Positions 9,009-18,434 of a DNA stretch of 64,000 nt are shown piece after piece. The position numbers and the translations under genes were made by a program. The first letter of the stretch is position 1, and each line of letters begins with the position of its first letter. This DNA is from Nitrospinae bacterium CG11_big_fil_rev_8_21_14_0_20_45_15 (GTDB lineage: Bacteria > Nitrospinota > Nitrospinia > Nitrospinales > VA-1), in assembly GCA_002787235.1 (NCBI GenBank), contig PCWG01000021.1, positions 1 to 64,000 on the forward strand, written 5' to 3'. The notes beneath the pieces are model-generated. The model did not search any database, had not been told where the DNA came from, and worked only from the letters and a program-made list of their open reading frames with translations.

Positions 9009-9923
9009 ATGCACTATAAAAAACTTTTTACAGAATTAGAGAACGAATGTAAAAACCTTGAGAATAATGGGCGAATCGCGTCGTATATATCGGAGTTGGG
9101 CAATGTTGATCCAAATAAATTTGGGATTCATTTAACGACCGTTGATAATAAAAATTATGGTCTGGGTGATTCGGATGAGAAATTTTCCATTCAAAGCATA
9201 GCAAAAGTGATGTCTCTGGCATTGGCATTTCAGATAGACGAAAACAATTTATGGGATCGCGTCGGTGTAGAGCCTTCTGGCACGGCATTCAATTCAATGA
9301 TTCAGTTGGAATATGAAAAAGGGATTCCGCGGAATCCTTTCATCAATGCAGGGGCTTTGCTTATTTGCGATATTCTTGTGAGTCGTCTAAAAAATCCGGA
9401 ACAGGATTTTGTAGATTTTTTTAGAAAAGTATCGGGAAATCCAGGGATAGAGTATTGTCCCAAATTAGCAGAGTCGGAGAAGAAAACGGGTTTTAGAAAT
9501 GCGGCGTTGATCAACTTGATGAAGTCTTATGGAAATATTAAAAATGATATCAACAAGGTTTTAGATTTTTATTTCAAATTGTGCTCCATAGAAATGTCTT
9601 GTAAAGAATTGTCTCAGGCTTTTTTATTTTTTGCCGCGAATGGCACTCACCCCGTCACCAAGGTGTCGGTTCTTGACATCAGTAAAACAAAGCGCATCAA
9701 TGCAATTATGCAACTTTGTGGTTTTTATGATGAGGCAGGAGAATTTGCTTTCAAAGTTGGATTGCCCGGAAAAAGTGGGGTAGGGGGTGGGATCATTGCG
9801 ATTCATCCCGGAAAATACAGCATCGCGGTTTGGAGTCCCAAGCTGAACAAAAAAGGAAACTCTTATAGAGGAATGAAGATTCTTGAATTTTTAACCAGCA
9901 GGACAGAATCTTCAATATTCTGA
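9009..9923 (+). CDS. glsA: Glutaminase (L-glutamine amidohydrolase)
   Basis: Hydrolyses glutamine to glutamate and ammonia in the cytoplasm. The 304-residue length is normal for the serine-dependent beta-lactamase-fold glutaminases. The catalytic Ser-x-x-Lys pair is S63-K66 in the FSIQSIAKV stretch; NPFINAGAL and the C-terminal KSGVGGGI are further family signatures. It stands alone after tamB with a 118-base gap, in which I see no convincing promoter, and ends 107 bases before the convergent YfhO-like gene. The start ATG is preceded by an A-rich stretch without a strong ribosome binding site. Confidence 0.93.
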   Translation: MHYKKLFTELENECKNLENNGRIASYISELGNVDPNKFGIHLTTVDNKNYGLGDSDEKFSIQSIAKVMSLALAFQIDENNLWDRVGVEPSGTAFNSMIQLEYEKGIPRNPFINAGALLICDILVSRLKNPEQDFVDFFRKVSGNPGIEYCPKLAESEKKTGFRNAALINLMKSYGNIKNDINKVLDFYFKLCSIEMSCKELSQAFLFFAANGTHPVTKVSVLDISKTKRINAIMQLCGFYDEAGEFAFKVGLPGKSGVGGGIIAIHPGKYSIAVWSPKLNKKGNSYRGMKILEFLTSRTESSIF

Positions 9924-10030
9924 TTTGTTCCACTGAGTCAGGGTTACACTTTTATTAGCGTACTGTCAGAAGGGACGGGACAGGTAGATAAAGAAATGTG
10001 ATCGTTTGAGGATTGCTAGCTTGTCCACAT

Positions 10031-12556
10031 TTATTGCAGGTGCGAGGCTTTTTGAAAATTATTATTTTTCAGAAACCGGGTTGTAAAAATCCAACCGCTT
10101 AGAAAAACTATCCAGGCCAGTATAGATATCCAGACTCCTGGGAGATAGGGTGTGTTGTCAAAATATAATCGAACTTTGTGCTGACCTGAAGAAAGTAACA
10201 AGCCTTTAAAAACGCCATTTGTTTTTAAAATTTCCGTATCATTCCCATCAATTTGAGCTCTCCAATTAGGGTGCCAGGCATCCGTGATGACCAGGAATTC
10301 TTCCTGTGGACTGGATGTTTTAAATTCGATTTCTCCAAATTTGAATTTATGGAGTTCGATATTTCCCTGCCCCGTTATGATTTCTTTTTCAAACTGTGTG
10401 GAATTTGCATTGGCCCATAGATACGCAACCCCCTTCTCGGCATCAAACAAGTCTGCATAGTTTTCGATGTACTCAACACGCTTGGCAAAATAATAGTAGG
10501 GCCAGGCGTTGAGATTTCGATACAGAAAAAATTGTGGAGCGAAATACACCTTTTCTAAATTTTCTGATGGTGGCAAAGGGAATTCTGAGAAGAAATAGTT
10601 TACAGCACCCATATCAAAGATACGGGATGAGGTGATGGGCAGGCCGCTCTGAATCACCCGCAGAGCACCTTGGGTTGGAAAGTTTTCCATAGCTAAAAAT
10701 TTCAAAATGAACTCTGCTGTATCCTTCTGGGTATAGCTTTTGATTCCTGAAAATTCCAGGCCGGGTGTTAATTCGTATCCAAGGGTATTGCGGCGAGCAC
10801 CGTATTCTTTGGAGAAAAATTTTTGTTCAATACATTTGACATATCTTTCGTCGGTATTGCATCTGGGTAACGTGAGACGTGACAATCGGTCTGTGGATTT
10901 GAAGCTTTCAGATAAAAGAACGCCATCAATCTTATGCTGATCCCAAATAGAAGGATTTTTATTCATGGGGAAAGCAACCCATGAAAGCAGAATATTGTTG
11001 ATGAGAAGAAAGATGGCAACGGCGACTCCTTTGCGATATTTGAGAAACGTTGGCAAATAATCTCTTGCAATGAAAAACATCAAAACAAAAGTTGAGCTAT
11101 AAAATAAAATATCTATGTAGCTCATTGTTTCATGAAAGAGTCTCGCATTTTCCACTATTAAAATTTGATAGAGTTGGAAAGATTCTTGGGAATGAATCCA
11201 AGGTTTCCCCGCCTCTAATAGAGATTGGCCGATAGATGAAAGAGTATTTGGGGCGATTACGGCTGTTGAAGATACAATAAAAAGAGCGGCATACATCAGG
11301 CTAAGGAAAGCGGCGATTGCTCTTGCAATCGACCAGGCGCGTAATGGAATTTTCTCTTTAGATTGCAGACTGTGAATCAAAATCGCGATAACTACTATTT
11401 CATAAGTCTGTAACACCGGATGAAATTTTTCCGGTGGATAAAAGGGCAGAATGGATAGAAAAATTCTATTCATTATCCATGGAAACCAGGCTGTAAGCTC
11501 ATGGAACAGGGTGATTCCTATGACCATGTATTTTATGGAGCGTTCCCATGCATTGGTGCTTTTGTAAAATAGAATGAGGATGAGGGCGATCGGAAAAAAT
11601 GGCGATACGTTATTCCATCCTAATCCGATAGGTGCTTTCTGAGAGATTCCAAGGACGGTTGTCCAGGATGATAATAAGCCCGCATGCAGATACTCCATGA
11701 TCCTTCCAAAGATCATAGTTAGATTATGTTGTACTCCAATGGCACTGTAATCTGGATCACGAACATAGCCGATCTTGAATTTTTCAAGCAAGAGACTGTA
11801 AAAAGTCCAGGCCGATAACAGGAAAACGGTGAGTCCCGAAGCCAGGTTTAAAAGAAAGAAATTTTTAGCATTCAACCAGAAGTTTTGTGTTCGATTGTAT
11901 GGGTTTAGATTGAAAGCCAAGATAAGATACAAAGGAATTGAGACCATTATCAATTGCAAAAGTATTGCGACACTTGCCAAGTTGAGACAAATAAACAATG
12001 TCAATGAGTACAAAAAATAATGACGCAATGCAGGGCGTTTGATGAAATCGTAGATTATGATTGAGATAAAGCAGGCTCCGGCTGGAAAAAGAATCCAGTG
12101 GCGCTGAAAGAAAAATTCCTGCTGAAGTGATGAGAACGGGATTAAGGAGGCAAGGCAGATCGCCATGGTTCTACTGATTGTGGGGATAACCCGTTTCAGC
12201 AGAAAATAATGCGCGATGCAACTGATCCAGAATAGAAGGATGATTGAGGTATTGTAAGCAACGATTGGATCAACAAATAAATGATGCCACCACCGGAAAA
12301 GGCTCCAAACGTGGAAGGCTCCGGGATCACCATGGAAAAAAGTTTCGCCGAGGCCCAAATCGGGTCGCCAGCCATTAGACTGGGCGTTTTTCATGTTATA
12401 TGAAAATAACGTGAAGGCATCACCCTCTGTAAAAAAAGTATGCCCGACAAACATTCCACCGTAACCGATAAGTAAAATAGCCAGGAAGGTGGATGAGACT
12501 ATGATTGCTTCACGAAGATTGGGAGGGAATGCGAAAGAAAATTTTGATGTTTGCAT
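10031..12556 (-). CDS. YfhO-like multi-spanning membrane protein
   Basis: An 841-residue integral membrane protein with about a dozen hydrophobic helices through residues 20-520, a large soluble segment, and a final helix near the C terminus. The soluble part contains the ITDAWHPNWRAQIDG stretch around residues 755-770, followed by a SGQHKVRLYF-type beta segment. This pattern is shared by bacterial YfhO proteins, which are related to GT-C glycosyltransferases and in some species glycosylate teichoic acids or lipids. Its place at the edge of a surface-polysaccharide locus fits a role in transferring sugar from a lipid carrier outside the cytoplasm, but donor and acceptor are unknown. Confidence is good for the family and low for the substrate. 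Confidence 0.7.
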   Translation of the reverse strand: MQTSKFSFAFPPNLREAIIVSSTFLAILLIGYGGMFVGHTFFTEGDAFTLFSYNMKNAQSNGWRPDLGLGETFFHGDPGAFHVWSLFRWWHHLFVDPIVAYNTSIILLFWISCIAHYFLLKRVIPTISRTMAICLASLIPFSSLQQEFFFQRHWILFPAGACFISIIIYDFIKRPALRHYFLYSLTLFICLNLASVAILLQLIMVSIPLYLILAFNLNPYNRTQNFWLNAKNFFLLNLASGLTVFLLSAWTFYSLLLEKFKIGYVRDPDYSAIGVQHNLTMIFGRIMEYLHAGLLSSWTTVLGISQKAPIGLGWNNVSPFFPIALILILFYKSTNAWERSIKYMVIGITLFHELTAWFPWIMNRIFLSILPFYPPEKFHPVLQTYEIVVIAILIHSLQSKEKIPLRAWSIARAIAAFLSLMYAALFIVSSTAVIAPNTLSSIGQSLLEAGKPWIHSQESFQLYQILIVENARLFHETMSYIDILFYSSTFVLMFFIARDYLPTFLKYRKGVAVAIFLLINNILLSWVAFPMNKNPSIWDQHKIDGVLLSESFKSTDRLSRLTLPRCNTDERYVKCIEQKFFSKEYGARRNTLGYELTPGLEFSGIKSYTQKDTAEFILKFLAMENFPTQGALRVIQSGLPITSSRIFDMGAVNYFFSEFPLPPSENLEKVYFAPQFFLYRNLNAWPYYYFAKRVEYIENYADLFDAEKGVAYLWANANSTQFEKEIITGQGNIELHKFKFGEIEFKTSSPQEEFLVITDAWHPNWRAQIDGNDTEILKTNGVFKGLLLSSGQHKVRLYFDNTPYLPGVWISILAWIVFLSGWIFTTRFLKNNNFQKASHLQ

Positions 12557-12661
12557 TTTTACCGGAAATTAACTTTTACCTGCTGAATCTTCGCTTATCA
12601 AACTTTGTTCTGATCGTATTCAAGGGGGGAGCATCAGTAGTCTTTCGGCAAGCTGAAAAAA

Positions 12662-14278
12662 CTACATGGAAACGCCTAGAGCAAGCTTGAATCCCTCGTA
12701 GTAACGTCCAATGTCCGATAGACTACGAATCTTTTTAACATGGCCCCATATAAATTTGGGATTGAAATAAAACTTTCGATAAGCTTGCTGTCTCATTTCG
12801 TACAGTTTATGTTCCTGGTTCTTATAGCCCGGGGCCACATAAGTCAGCTCCCACTGGGTATAGCGGGATAGCTCGTGTATATACTCTTCTTCATCGAGGG
12901 TTATTTGATCTCGAACTTCGTCAAACAAGTCAGTTCCCGGGTGTGGTGTGGCAAAAGAAAATGTTAGAGCATCCAATCCTGGGAGGCTGAGTGCAAAGTC
13001 GATGGTTTCCTGTCCGAGTTCGGGTGTTTCGCCCGGTAAACCCAGAATAAATGATGCTCGAATGCCAATGCCTGCCTCGGCTGTCCACTCTGCGGCTTGA
13101 CGGTTTTGCTCGACGGTGGTTCCTTTTTTCATATCCTCAAGCAATTTATTTGACCCTGATTCAAATCCATAAAAAATCGAGTAGCATCCTACTTCGGCAA
13201 TGCGCTTCAACAATTCGGGGGTGACATGGTCTACACGAGATTCGCATGTCCAGGAGATGTCTATTTTTTCTTCTTCCAGTGCTGTGCAAAGGGCATAGAT
13301 CCATTTTTTGTTGACTAAAAAAATATCATCCCAAAAGTTAATTTCCCGAACGCCATACTCTTTTTGTAAATATTTTATATCTTCGATGACTCTTTCGACA
13401 GACTGCGCTCTAAATTTCAATCCAAAGCGCCCGGCCTCAAAACAAAACGTGCAAGCGTATGGGCATCCACGGGAGGTTACTAAATTTGCAGTGGGCAAGC
13501 GTTTGTAACGTTGGGGCAGTGGGAGGTACCCGTCTGGTTTGAAAAATGATCGATCAACAATTGGCAAATCATCCAGGTTGTCAACTCGTGGTCGAGAGGG
13601 GTTGTAGATCAATTCATTGTTCTCACGAAAACCTATGCCAAGGATATCTTTAAGGGCCAATCCGGAATGAAAATGTTCCGCTAATTCTAAAATGGTTCCT
13701 TCACCTTCTCCTGGCGCAACGATATCGATAGATTGATAGCGTCTTAAAGTTGCTTCGGGGAAGGCCGTAACATGTGGTCCACCAAAAACAATTGGAATAT
13801 CCTTGTGTGTCTGTTTAATTTCATCGGAAAGCGCAAATGCGGCGGCGGCGGTGGGCGACCAACAACTCACGGCAATAAAACGCGGTTGAAATTCGGTGAT
13901 ATAATTGATAACATCCGCGTTGGTCATCTTCTCTACAGGAATATCCAACAATTTGACTTCGCAACCTGCTTTACGAAGGATTGTGGCAAGTAGCCCTGCA
14001 CCTAAGGGGTGAATGTGACCACGGTCAATTTTGATTTTGGATTTATAGCGAACGTTGATATCGAAGCCCGGAACCAGAAATAAAACGCGTAACCCATCAA
14101 AGCGATCACGCCACGGTTCGATATCGAACTTAAAGCTTTTGTCTGTGGCTTTGACCTGACCGGTAATCATTTCGGCCACAAATTTTTCCCGATTCTCTTC
14201 TTCTTTATCTTTTATGTGCTTTCTGATGTCCAGTTCCAATTTAAAACCTTTCAGGATATAGCCAAACGGCCAAAGCAT
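12662..14278 (-). CDS. B12-binding-domain radical SAM enzyme (1 of 4)
   Basis: The 538-residue protein has an N-terminal cobalamin-binding-like Rossmann domain (about residues 65-200, with GGPHVTAFPEATL) and a radical SAM core. The CxxxCxxC cluster motif is in TSRGCPYACTFC around residues 270-280, and a GLPGETPE segment lies in the C-terminal half. Enzymes of this BchE/P-methylase-like class carry out methylations, cyclisations or rearrangements through a 5'-deoxyadenosyl radical; the substrate cannot be read from sequence. The two flanking genes on the same strand belong to the glycan locus, and a methyltransferase starts 52 bases away on the other strand. No clear ribosome binding site precedes the ATG at 14278, so a start slightly downstream is possible. 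Confidence 0.85.
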   Translation of the reverse strand: MLWPFGYILKGFKLELDIRKHIKDKEEENREKFVAEMITGQVKATDKSFKFDIEPWRDRFDGLRVLFLVPGFDINVRYKSKIKIDRGHIHPLGAGLLATILRKAGCEVKLLDIPVEKMTNADVINYITEFQPRFIAVSCWSPTAAAAFALSDEIKQTHKDIPIVFGGPHVTAFPEATLRRYQSIDIVAPGEGEGTILELAEHFHSGLALKDILGIGFRENNELIYNPSRPRVDNLDDLPIVDRSFFKPDGYLPLPQRYKRLPTANLVTSRGCPYACTFCFEAGRFGLKFRAQSVERVIEDIKYLQKEYGVREINFWDDIFLVNKKWIYALCTALEEEKIDISWTCESRVDHVTPELLKRIAEVGCYSIFYGFESGSNKLLEDMKKGTTVEQNRQAAEWTAEAGIGIRASFILGLPGETPELGQETIDFALSLPGLDALTFSFATPHPGTDLFDEVRDQITLDEEEYIHELSRYTQWELTYVAPGYKNQEHKLYEMRQQAYRKFYFNPKFIWGHVKKIRSLSDIGRYYEGFKLALGVSM

Positions 14279-14330
14279 TAAAATTCTTATATTCTGTAAA
14301 TAACACGAACCTATCTACCCTTTTCACCTG

Positions 14331-15155
14331 ATGACAGAATCGATTCTCTCAAAATCTCAACTTGAAGATACCCGACAGTTTTGGAACGCGAACCCTTGCG
14401 ATGGGCAAGCTAATATTTCTCAACGTATGGAATTCCGGTACAAAAAAGACACCTGGCTTCCTGAAGTGTTCAGCGATATTGGAAAACAATACACGAATGT
14501 TCTGGAAGTTGGTTGTGGGCAAGGTTCCGATGCATTGTATTGTTGCCAGCATATGAGAAAAGGGTCCTCCTACACGGGTATCGATTACTCTGAGGAAAGT
14601 TTACAAAGTGCCCAGTCTAGCGTCAAGGAAATAGCTAACAACCTTGAAGTAATCCCCCAATTTCTAAAGGGTAATGCCGAAAATCTCGAATTCCCGGACA
14701 ATTCTTACGAATGTGTTGTTTCAATTGGTGTCCTGCACCACACTCCCAACACACAAGAAGCCATCAATGAAATACATCGGGTTTTGGAAAAAGGGGGTGT
14801 TTGTTACATTGCCCTCTATAGAATTTATTCGCCCAAAGTGCTCGCGGCCTATCTGCTGCGAATTTTAGTTTCCCTTGTAGATGCTATTGGTGGCAAAAAT
14901 TTTGTTCTCGGGCGGGTCAGAAAGTTTGGCTCTAACCATAGCTTGGGCACTATGCTCCTTGAGGGAATAGGCGTTCCTATTATGAGTTCGTATACTCTTT
15001 CCCAGATTAAAAAAATGTTTAAAAACTTTGAGATTATTGAAGTTCAATCCAAAGGGTTAGGGTTGCCTTTTTTCAACAGTATCAACAAATGGTTTGATAA
15101 AGGGTCAAACCCTTTGGGTCTGTTCTGGTTTATTAAGGCTAAAAAATCAGAATAA
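14331..15155 (+). CDS. Class I SAM-dependent methyltransferase
   Basis: A 274-residue protein with the class I methyltransferase glycine motif VLEVGCGQGSD (about residues 62-72), an acidic GIDYSEES motif II, and SIGVLHHTPN, which is typical of the UbiE/Methyltransf_11 group. It transfers a methyl group from S-adenosylmethionine; the acceptor is unknown. It is the only plus-strand gene between 10031 and 21346, divergent from one radical SAM gene and convergent with the next. O-methylation of a sugar or a small-molecule intermediate would fit the locus. The start ATG at 14331 has only a weak upstream purine tract. Confidence 0.82.
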   Translation: MTESILSKSQLEDTRQFWNANPCDGQANISQRMEFRYKKDTWLPEVFSDIGKQYTNVLEVGCGQGSDALYCCQHMRKGSSYTGIDYSEESLQSAQSSVKEIANNLEVIPQFLKGNAENLEFPDNSYECVVSIGVLHHTPNTQEAINEIHRVLEKGGVCYIALYRIYSPKVLAAYLLRILVSLVDAIGGKNFVLGRVRKFGSNHSLGTMLLEGIGVPIMSSYTLSQIKKMFKNFEIIEVQSKGLGLPFFNSINKWFDKGSNPLGLFWFIKAKKSE

Positions 15156-15165
15156 ATGGATTTTG

Positions 15166-16674
15166 TCATTTATTATTAGTGACGCCAAATTGAAAAATAT
15201 TGGTACCTGCCACTATCAATCGTAATAATTCATCTTTACTGTCTATTTTTTTCAACCATTTTAGGATGTAGGACGGACGAAAATAAAAAGACCGATATGC
15301 TTTGCCGATGACATTGTTGAGTTCTTTGTGACTCAAATCGCAAAGTGCCTGCGAGTAATAGGCTGTTGTATGCAGGGTTTCCATGTCGGCATCTGTCCCG
15401 TTCATGATTTCCGGGAATTTCTCTTGGACCATCTTGAAATGTTCGGTCCCTGGGTATGGGGTGAGGATACCGAAGCTTGCTGTTGTAGGATCTATATCCT
15501 TTATGAATTTAAGCGTATTGGCAACAGATTCGTTGGTCTCTCCAGGTCCTCCAAATATCATGTGGGCATGTGTGTCCAGTCCCACCTCATGACAAATTCG
15601 GAATGCCTCGCGCGCCTGCTCGACAGTGGCCCCCTTTTTCAGGTTGAGCAACATTTGATCGTCCCCCGTTTCCACGCCAAATTTCAGCATGTGACAGCCC
15701 GCTTGTTTCATTAATTTAGCGGCTTCGAGATCAATCATATCCACACGACCGTTGGCTATCCACGTCACATCTATTTTTTCGTCTATGATCGCCTTGCAAA
15801 TTTCCATATTTCGCTTCTTGTAGGCGGTAAAGGTTTCATCTCGGAAAAAAATCTCTTTGTAGCCAAGGCCGACGAGGTAGCGAATTTCCTTTAGGACATT
15901 TTTTGCGGATTTGACGCGAATATCGTTTCCGTAAAAAAACGGTGATGTGCAATATATACACTTTGCAGGGCAACCACGAGATGTTTGCATCGTGGCGTAA
16001 GGCATACGTTTGATTACAGGATTAAAATAATCCACATTGGGTGGAAGGAGCGTCCAGTCGGGGATGGGGAGTTCATTCATATCGAAGTACCCATCGAATT
16101 CATTTACCTTGGTCGTTCCATTTTCCTTATAGGCACAGCCGCCTAAATCTTCCAGGCTTTTACCATCGACAACGCGCCGGATTAAATCGCGAACGGTCAT
16201 CTCCGGTTCCCGTATGACAACAAAATCGATAGCCGCTTCAGACAAACAGTCTTCAGGTTTGAAGGTAGGGTGCGAGCCGAAAAGCAAAACTTTTACATTC
16301 GCATTTTTGCTTTTCACATATTTGGAAACACGAAGATCATCTTTATATGAATTGCTGGAGGATAAAATAACCAGGAAATCCAAACCTGAAAAGTTTTTCT
16401 CGTCCATTTTTTGATACGCTGCATAATCAATCTGTGCATCGATGAAATGGACCTCGTGACCATCTTCCTTAAGCATTGTCGCTACATAAAGATGATTGAC
16501 CGGGGGCATCTGCATGCCACCAATTCTGCGACCGTTGCACCAGCAACCATAAACGAGATCGCGAATGACGTTTTTCTTATTGATTCCATCGCCTGGCAAA
16601 AGCACCAAAATGGACGCAGAACGTCTGCTTTTGGTCGTCGTAGGACTTGGCAATTTTTCAACCTCAGTCAACAT
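15166..16674 (-). CDS. B12-binding-domain radical SAM enzyme (2 of 4)
   Basis: The 502-residue protein combines an N-terminal B12-binding-like domain (with PPVNHLYVATMLKEDGHEV and VLLFGSHPTF) and a radical SAM domain with TSRGCPAKCIYC around residues 230-240. The consensus DxHxxG cobalamin ligand motif is not apparent, as is common in this class, so cobalamin binding is likely but unproven. TTAGGA lies eight bases upstream of the ATG and supports the start. Size and layout closely match the gene at 16752-18260, suggesting a duplicated family in this locus. The substrate is unknown. Confidence 0.84.
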   Translation of the reverse strand: MLTEVEKLPSPTTTKSRRSASILVLLPGDGINKKNVIRDLVYGCWCNGRRIGGMQMPPVNHLYVATMLKEDGHEVHFIDAQIDYAAYQKMDEKNFSGLDFLVILSSSNSYKDDLRVSKYVKSKNANVKVLLFGSHPTFKPEDCLSEAAIDFVVIREPEMTVRDLIRRVVDGKSLEDLGGCAYKENGTTKVNEFDGYFDMNELPIPDWTLLPPNVDYFNPVIKRMPYATMQTSRGCPAKCIYCTSPFFYGNDIRVKSAKNVLKEIRYLVGLGYKEIFFRDETFTAYKKRNMEICKAIIDEKIDVTWIANGRVDMIDLEAAKLMKQAGCHMLKFGVETGDDQMLLNLKKGATVEQAREAFRICHEVGLDTHAHMIFGGPGETNESVANTLKFIKDIDPTTASFGILTPYPGTEHFKMVQEKFPEIMNGTDADMETLHTTAYYSQALCDLSHKELNNVIGKAYRSFYFRPSYILKWLKKIDSKDELLRLIVAGTNIFQFGVTNNK

Positions 16675-16751
16675 AAAGAATTTCCTAACCTTGCTTGAAT
16701 TTCTAACGGGTTTGTATGTAACCGAAAGGTTTCTTGTTCTAACTGATGTTA

Positions 16752-18260
16752 TTAAAATTTTTGTAAATTATGAACGGTATTGAAGTTACGTGAGTCGCCT
16801 TGCACTTTTGGAATCTGTTTGTTGGATCGAAACACATCCGAAATAATATCGATGGCCATGTTCCCCTTGCGTTTGAATTCCGCAAAGGATCTCAGACTCT
16901 TCAATTCCTGAAAAATTCTTTTGGGCCTCAGGTAATGTTTCCCAAGTGCCGTGCTCTTGAGTTGTAGCAATGCCTGGCGGTCGAGATCGCCTTCAATCAG
17001 ATGTGGAATTGTAAAGTCGGGTACAGGATTCTTTGTGTATTCGAGCCAAAAATCAAAAGGAATGATTTTTCGTTCCAGCCCGATATCATAAAGAGCTGTT
17101 CCGGGATAGGGGATGACGACATTGAATACCGAATAATCTGCATCCAGTTTTAATGAAAAATCAATGGTTTTCCAGGCATCCTCATCTGTTTCATCCGGGA
17201 ATCCAAACATATAGTATGCCATGGTCACAAAATCAGCTTGTTTTGCTAATTTGAGAGCATACTCAGCTTCCTCCAAGGTCGTTGCTTTGCCGGTTGCATC
17301 CAGAATACGTTTCGAACCTGTTTCCACCCCAAAATGTATACGGTAACAACCTGCTTCTTTCATGATTTTGTACAAATCAGAATCGGCACGTTTGACCCGG
17401 TCGCGAATGGCCCAATTTATTTTCAGTTTTCTGTCAATAATCCCCTGACAAATTTCGAGAACCCGTTTTTTTGACCAGGTGAATGTGTCGTCATAAACCT
17501 GCACGTCGGTAATCCCCAGATTGATGATGGATTCGAATTCATCCACGACCTGCTCGGAAGTCCGGCAATACACTTTTTGCACATCCATTTTGCAAAAATT
17601 ACATTTATGGGGGCAACCGCGAGAGGTTACCATGGTCGTTTCGTAAGCTTGAGAACTTAAAACGGAGGTGTATCGTTTGTACGGTAATAAGGTACGATCT
17701 GGTATTGGAATTTTTGTGAGATCTTCTGCAAGTGCGAGATCAAAGATGGGAGCGCGAATCTGTCCATCTTCCTTTCGCCAGAGGCCGGGTAGATCTCCGA
17801 CGGATTCTCCTTGAGCCAGTTTGTCTACCAGAGTGAGGAGCGTGTCTTCCGCGTCACCACGTACCACGAAATCGGCAGAGGAATTTTGTAAGGTTTCCTT
17901 GGGATAAACCGAGCAATGGGGACCACCCAATATTATTTTACATTTGGGTAATCGCTCCCTCATCAGTCGTACGGTTTCCCAAGCGGGATACCAGAAATCG
18001 GTCCATACGGTGAATCCGACCAAGTCGGGCTTAAGCTCGGCAATACGGTCTACAGTTTGCTCCGGAGTCAAATCATCCAATTGCGCATCAATGCAAAAAA
18101 CGTTCGGAAAATTTTTCGAACGCAGATAGGTGCCCAAAATCAGGATCGCCAAAGGAGGCTTGTGTCCAATGCCTTCCTTCCCACTTTTATGATGAGTGAA
18201 AAGCGACTGAACCCCAAACTTTGTCGAGGGCTGTACTAACACAACTCTATAATCACTCAT
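16752..18260 (-). CDS. B12-binding-domain radical SAM enzyme (3 of 4)
   Basis: A 502-residue protein with N-terminal B12-binding-like fold (FCIDAQLDD, IILGGPHCSVYPKETL) and a radical SAM core with TSRGCPHKCNFC around residues 210-219; a YYMFGFPDET segment follows in the second half. It shares length and domain order with its neighbour at 15166-16674, with which it is probably co-transcribed (77-base gap). Function beyond the superfamily is not readable. The 174 bases upstream (18261-18434) separate it from asnB; they are AT-rich and I see no gene or clear promoter there. Confidence 0.85.
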   Translation of the reverse strand: MSDYRVVLVQPSTKFGVQSLFTHHKSGKEGIGHKPPLAILILGTYLRSKNFPNVFCIDAQLDDLTPEQTVDRIAELKPDLVGFTVWTDFWYPAWETVRLMRERLPKCKIILGGPHCSVYPKETLQNSSADFVVRGDAEDTLLTLVDKLAQGESVGDLPGLWRKEDGQIRAPIFDLALAEDLTKIPIPDRTLLPYKRYTSVLSSQAYETTMVTSRGCPHKCNFCKMDVQKVYCRTSEQVVDEFESIINLGITDVQVYDDTFTWSKKRVLEICQGIIDRKLKINWAIRDRVKRADSDLYKIMKEAGCYRIHFGVETGSKRILDATGKATTLEEAEYALKLAKQADFVTMAYYMFGFPDETDEDAWKTIDFSLKLDADYSVFNVVIPYPGTALYDIGLERKIIPFDFWLEYTKNPVPDFTIPHLIEGDLDRQALLQLKSTALGKHYLRPKRIFQELKSLRSFAEFKRKGNMAIDIISDVFRSNKQIPKVQGDSRNFNTVHNLQKF

Positions 18261-18434
18261 CAGTGTAAAATTCCATGGAAGGGTAAAAAATATATTAAAT
18301 CATTGGATTAATTGCGCCGATTGGCAGGTGCGCAGACCTTTTGATGGAAACCTGTTTAATGATAAGAGTAGATTTTGAAGTAGTCAATCAATTTGTATTT
18401 TATTTAATAAGGATCAAATTTTCCTATAATCCGA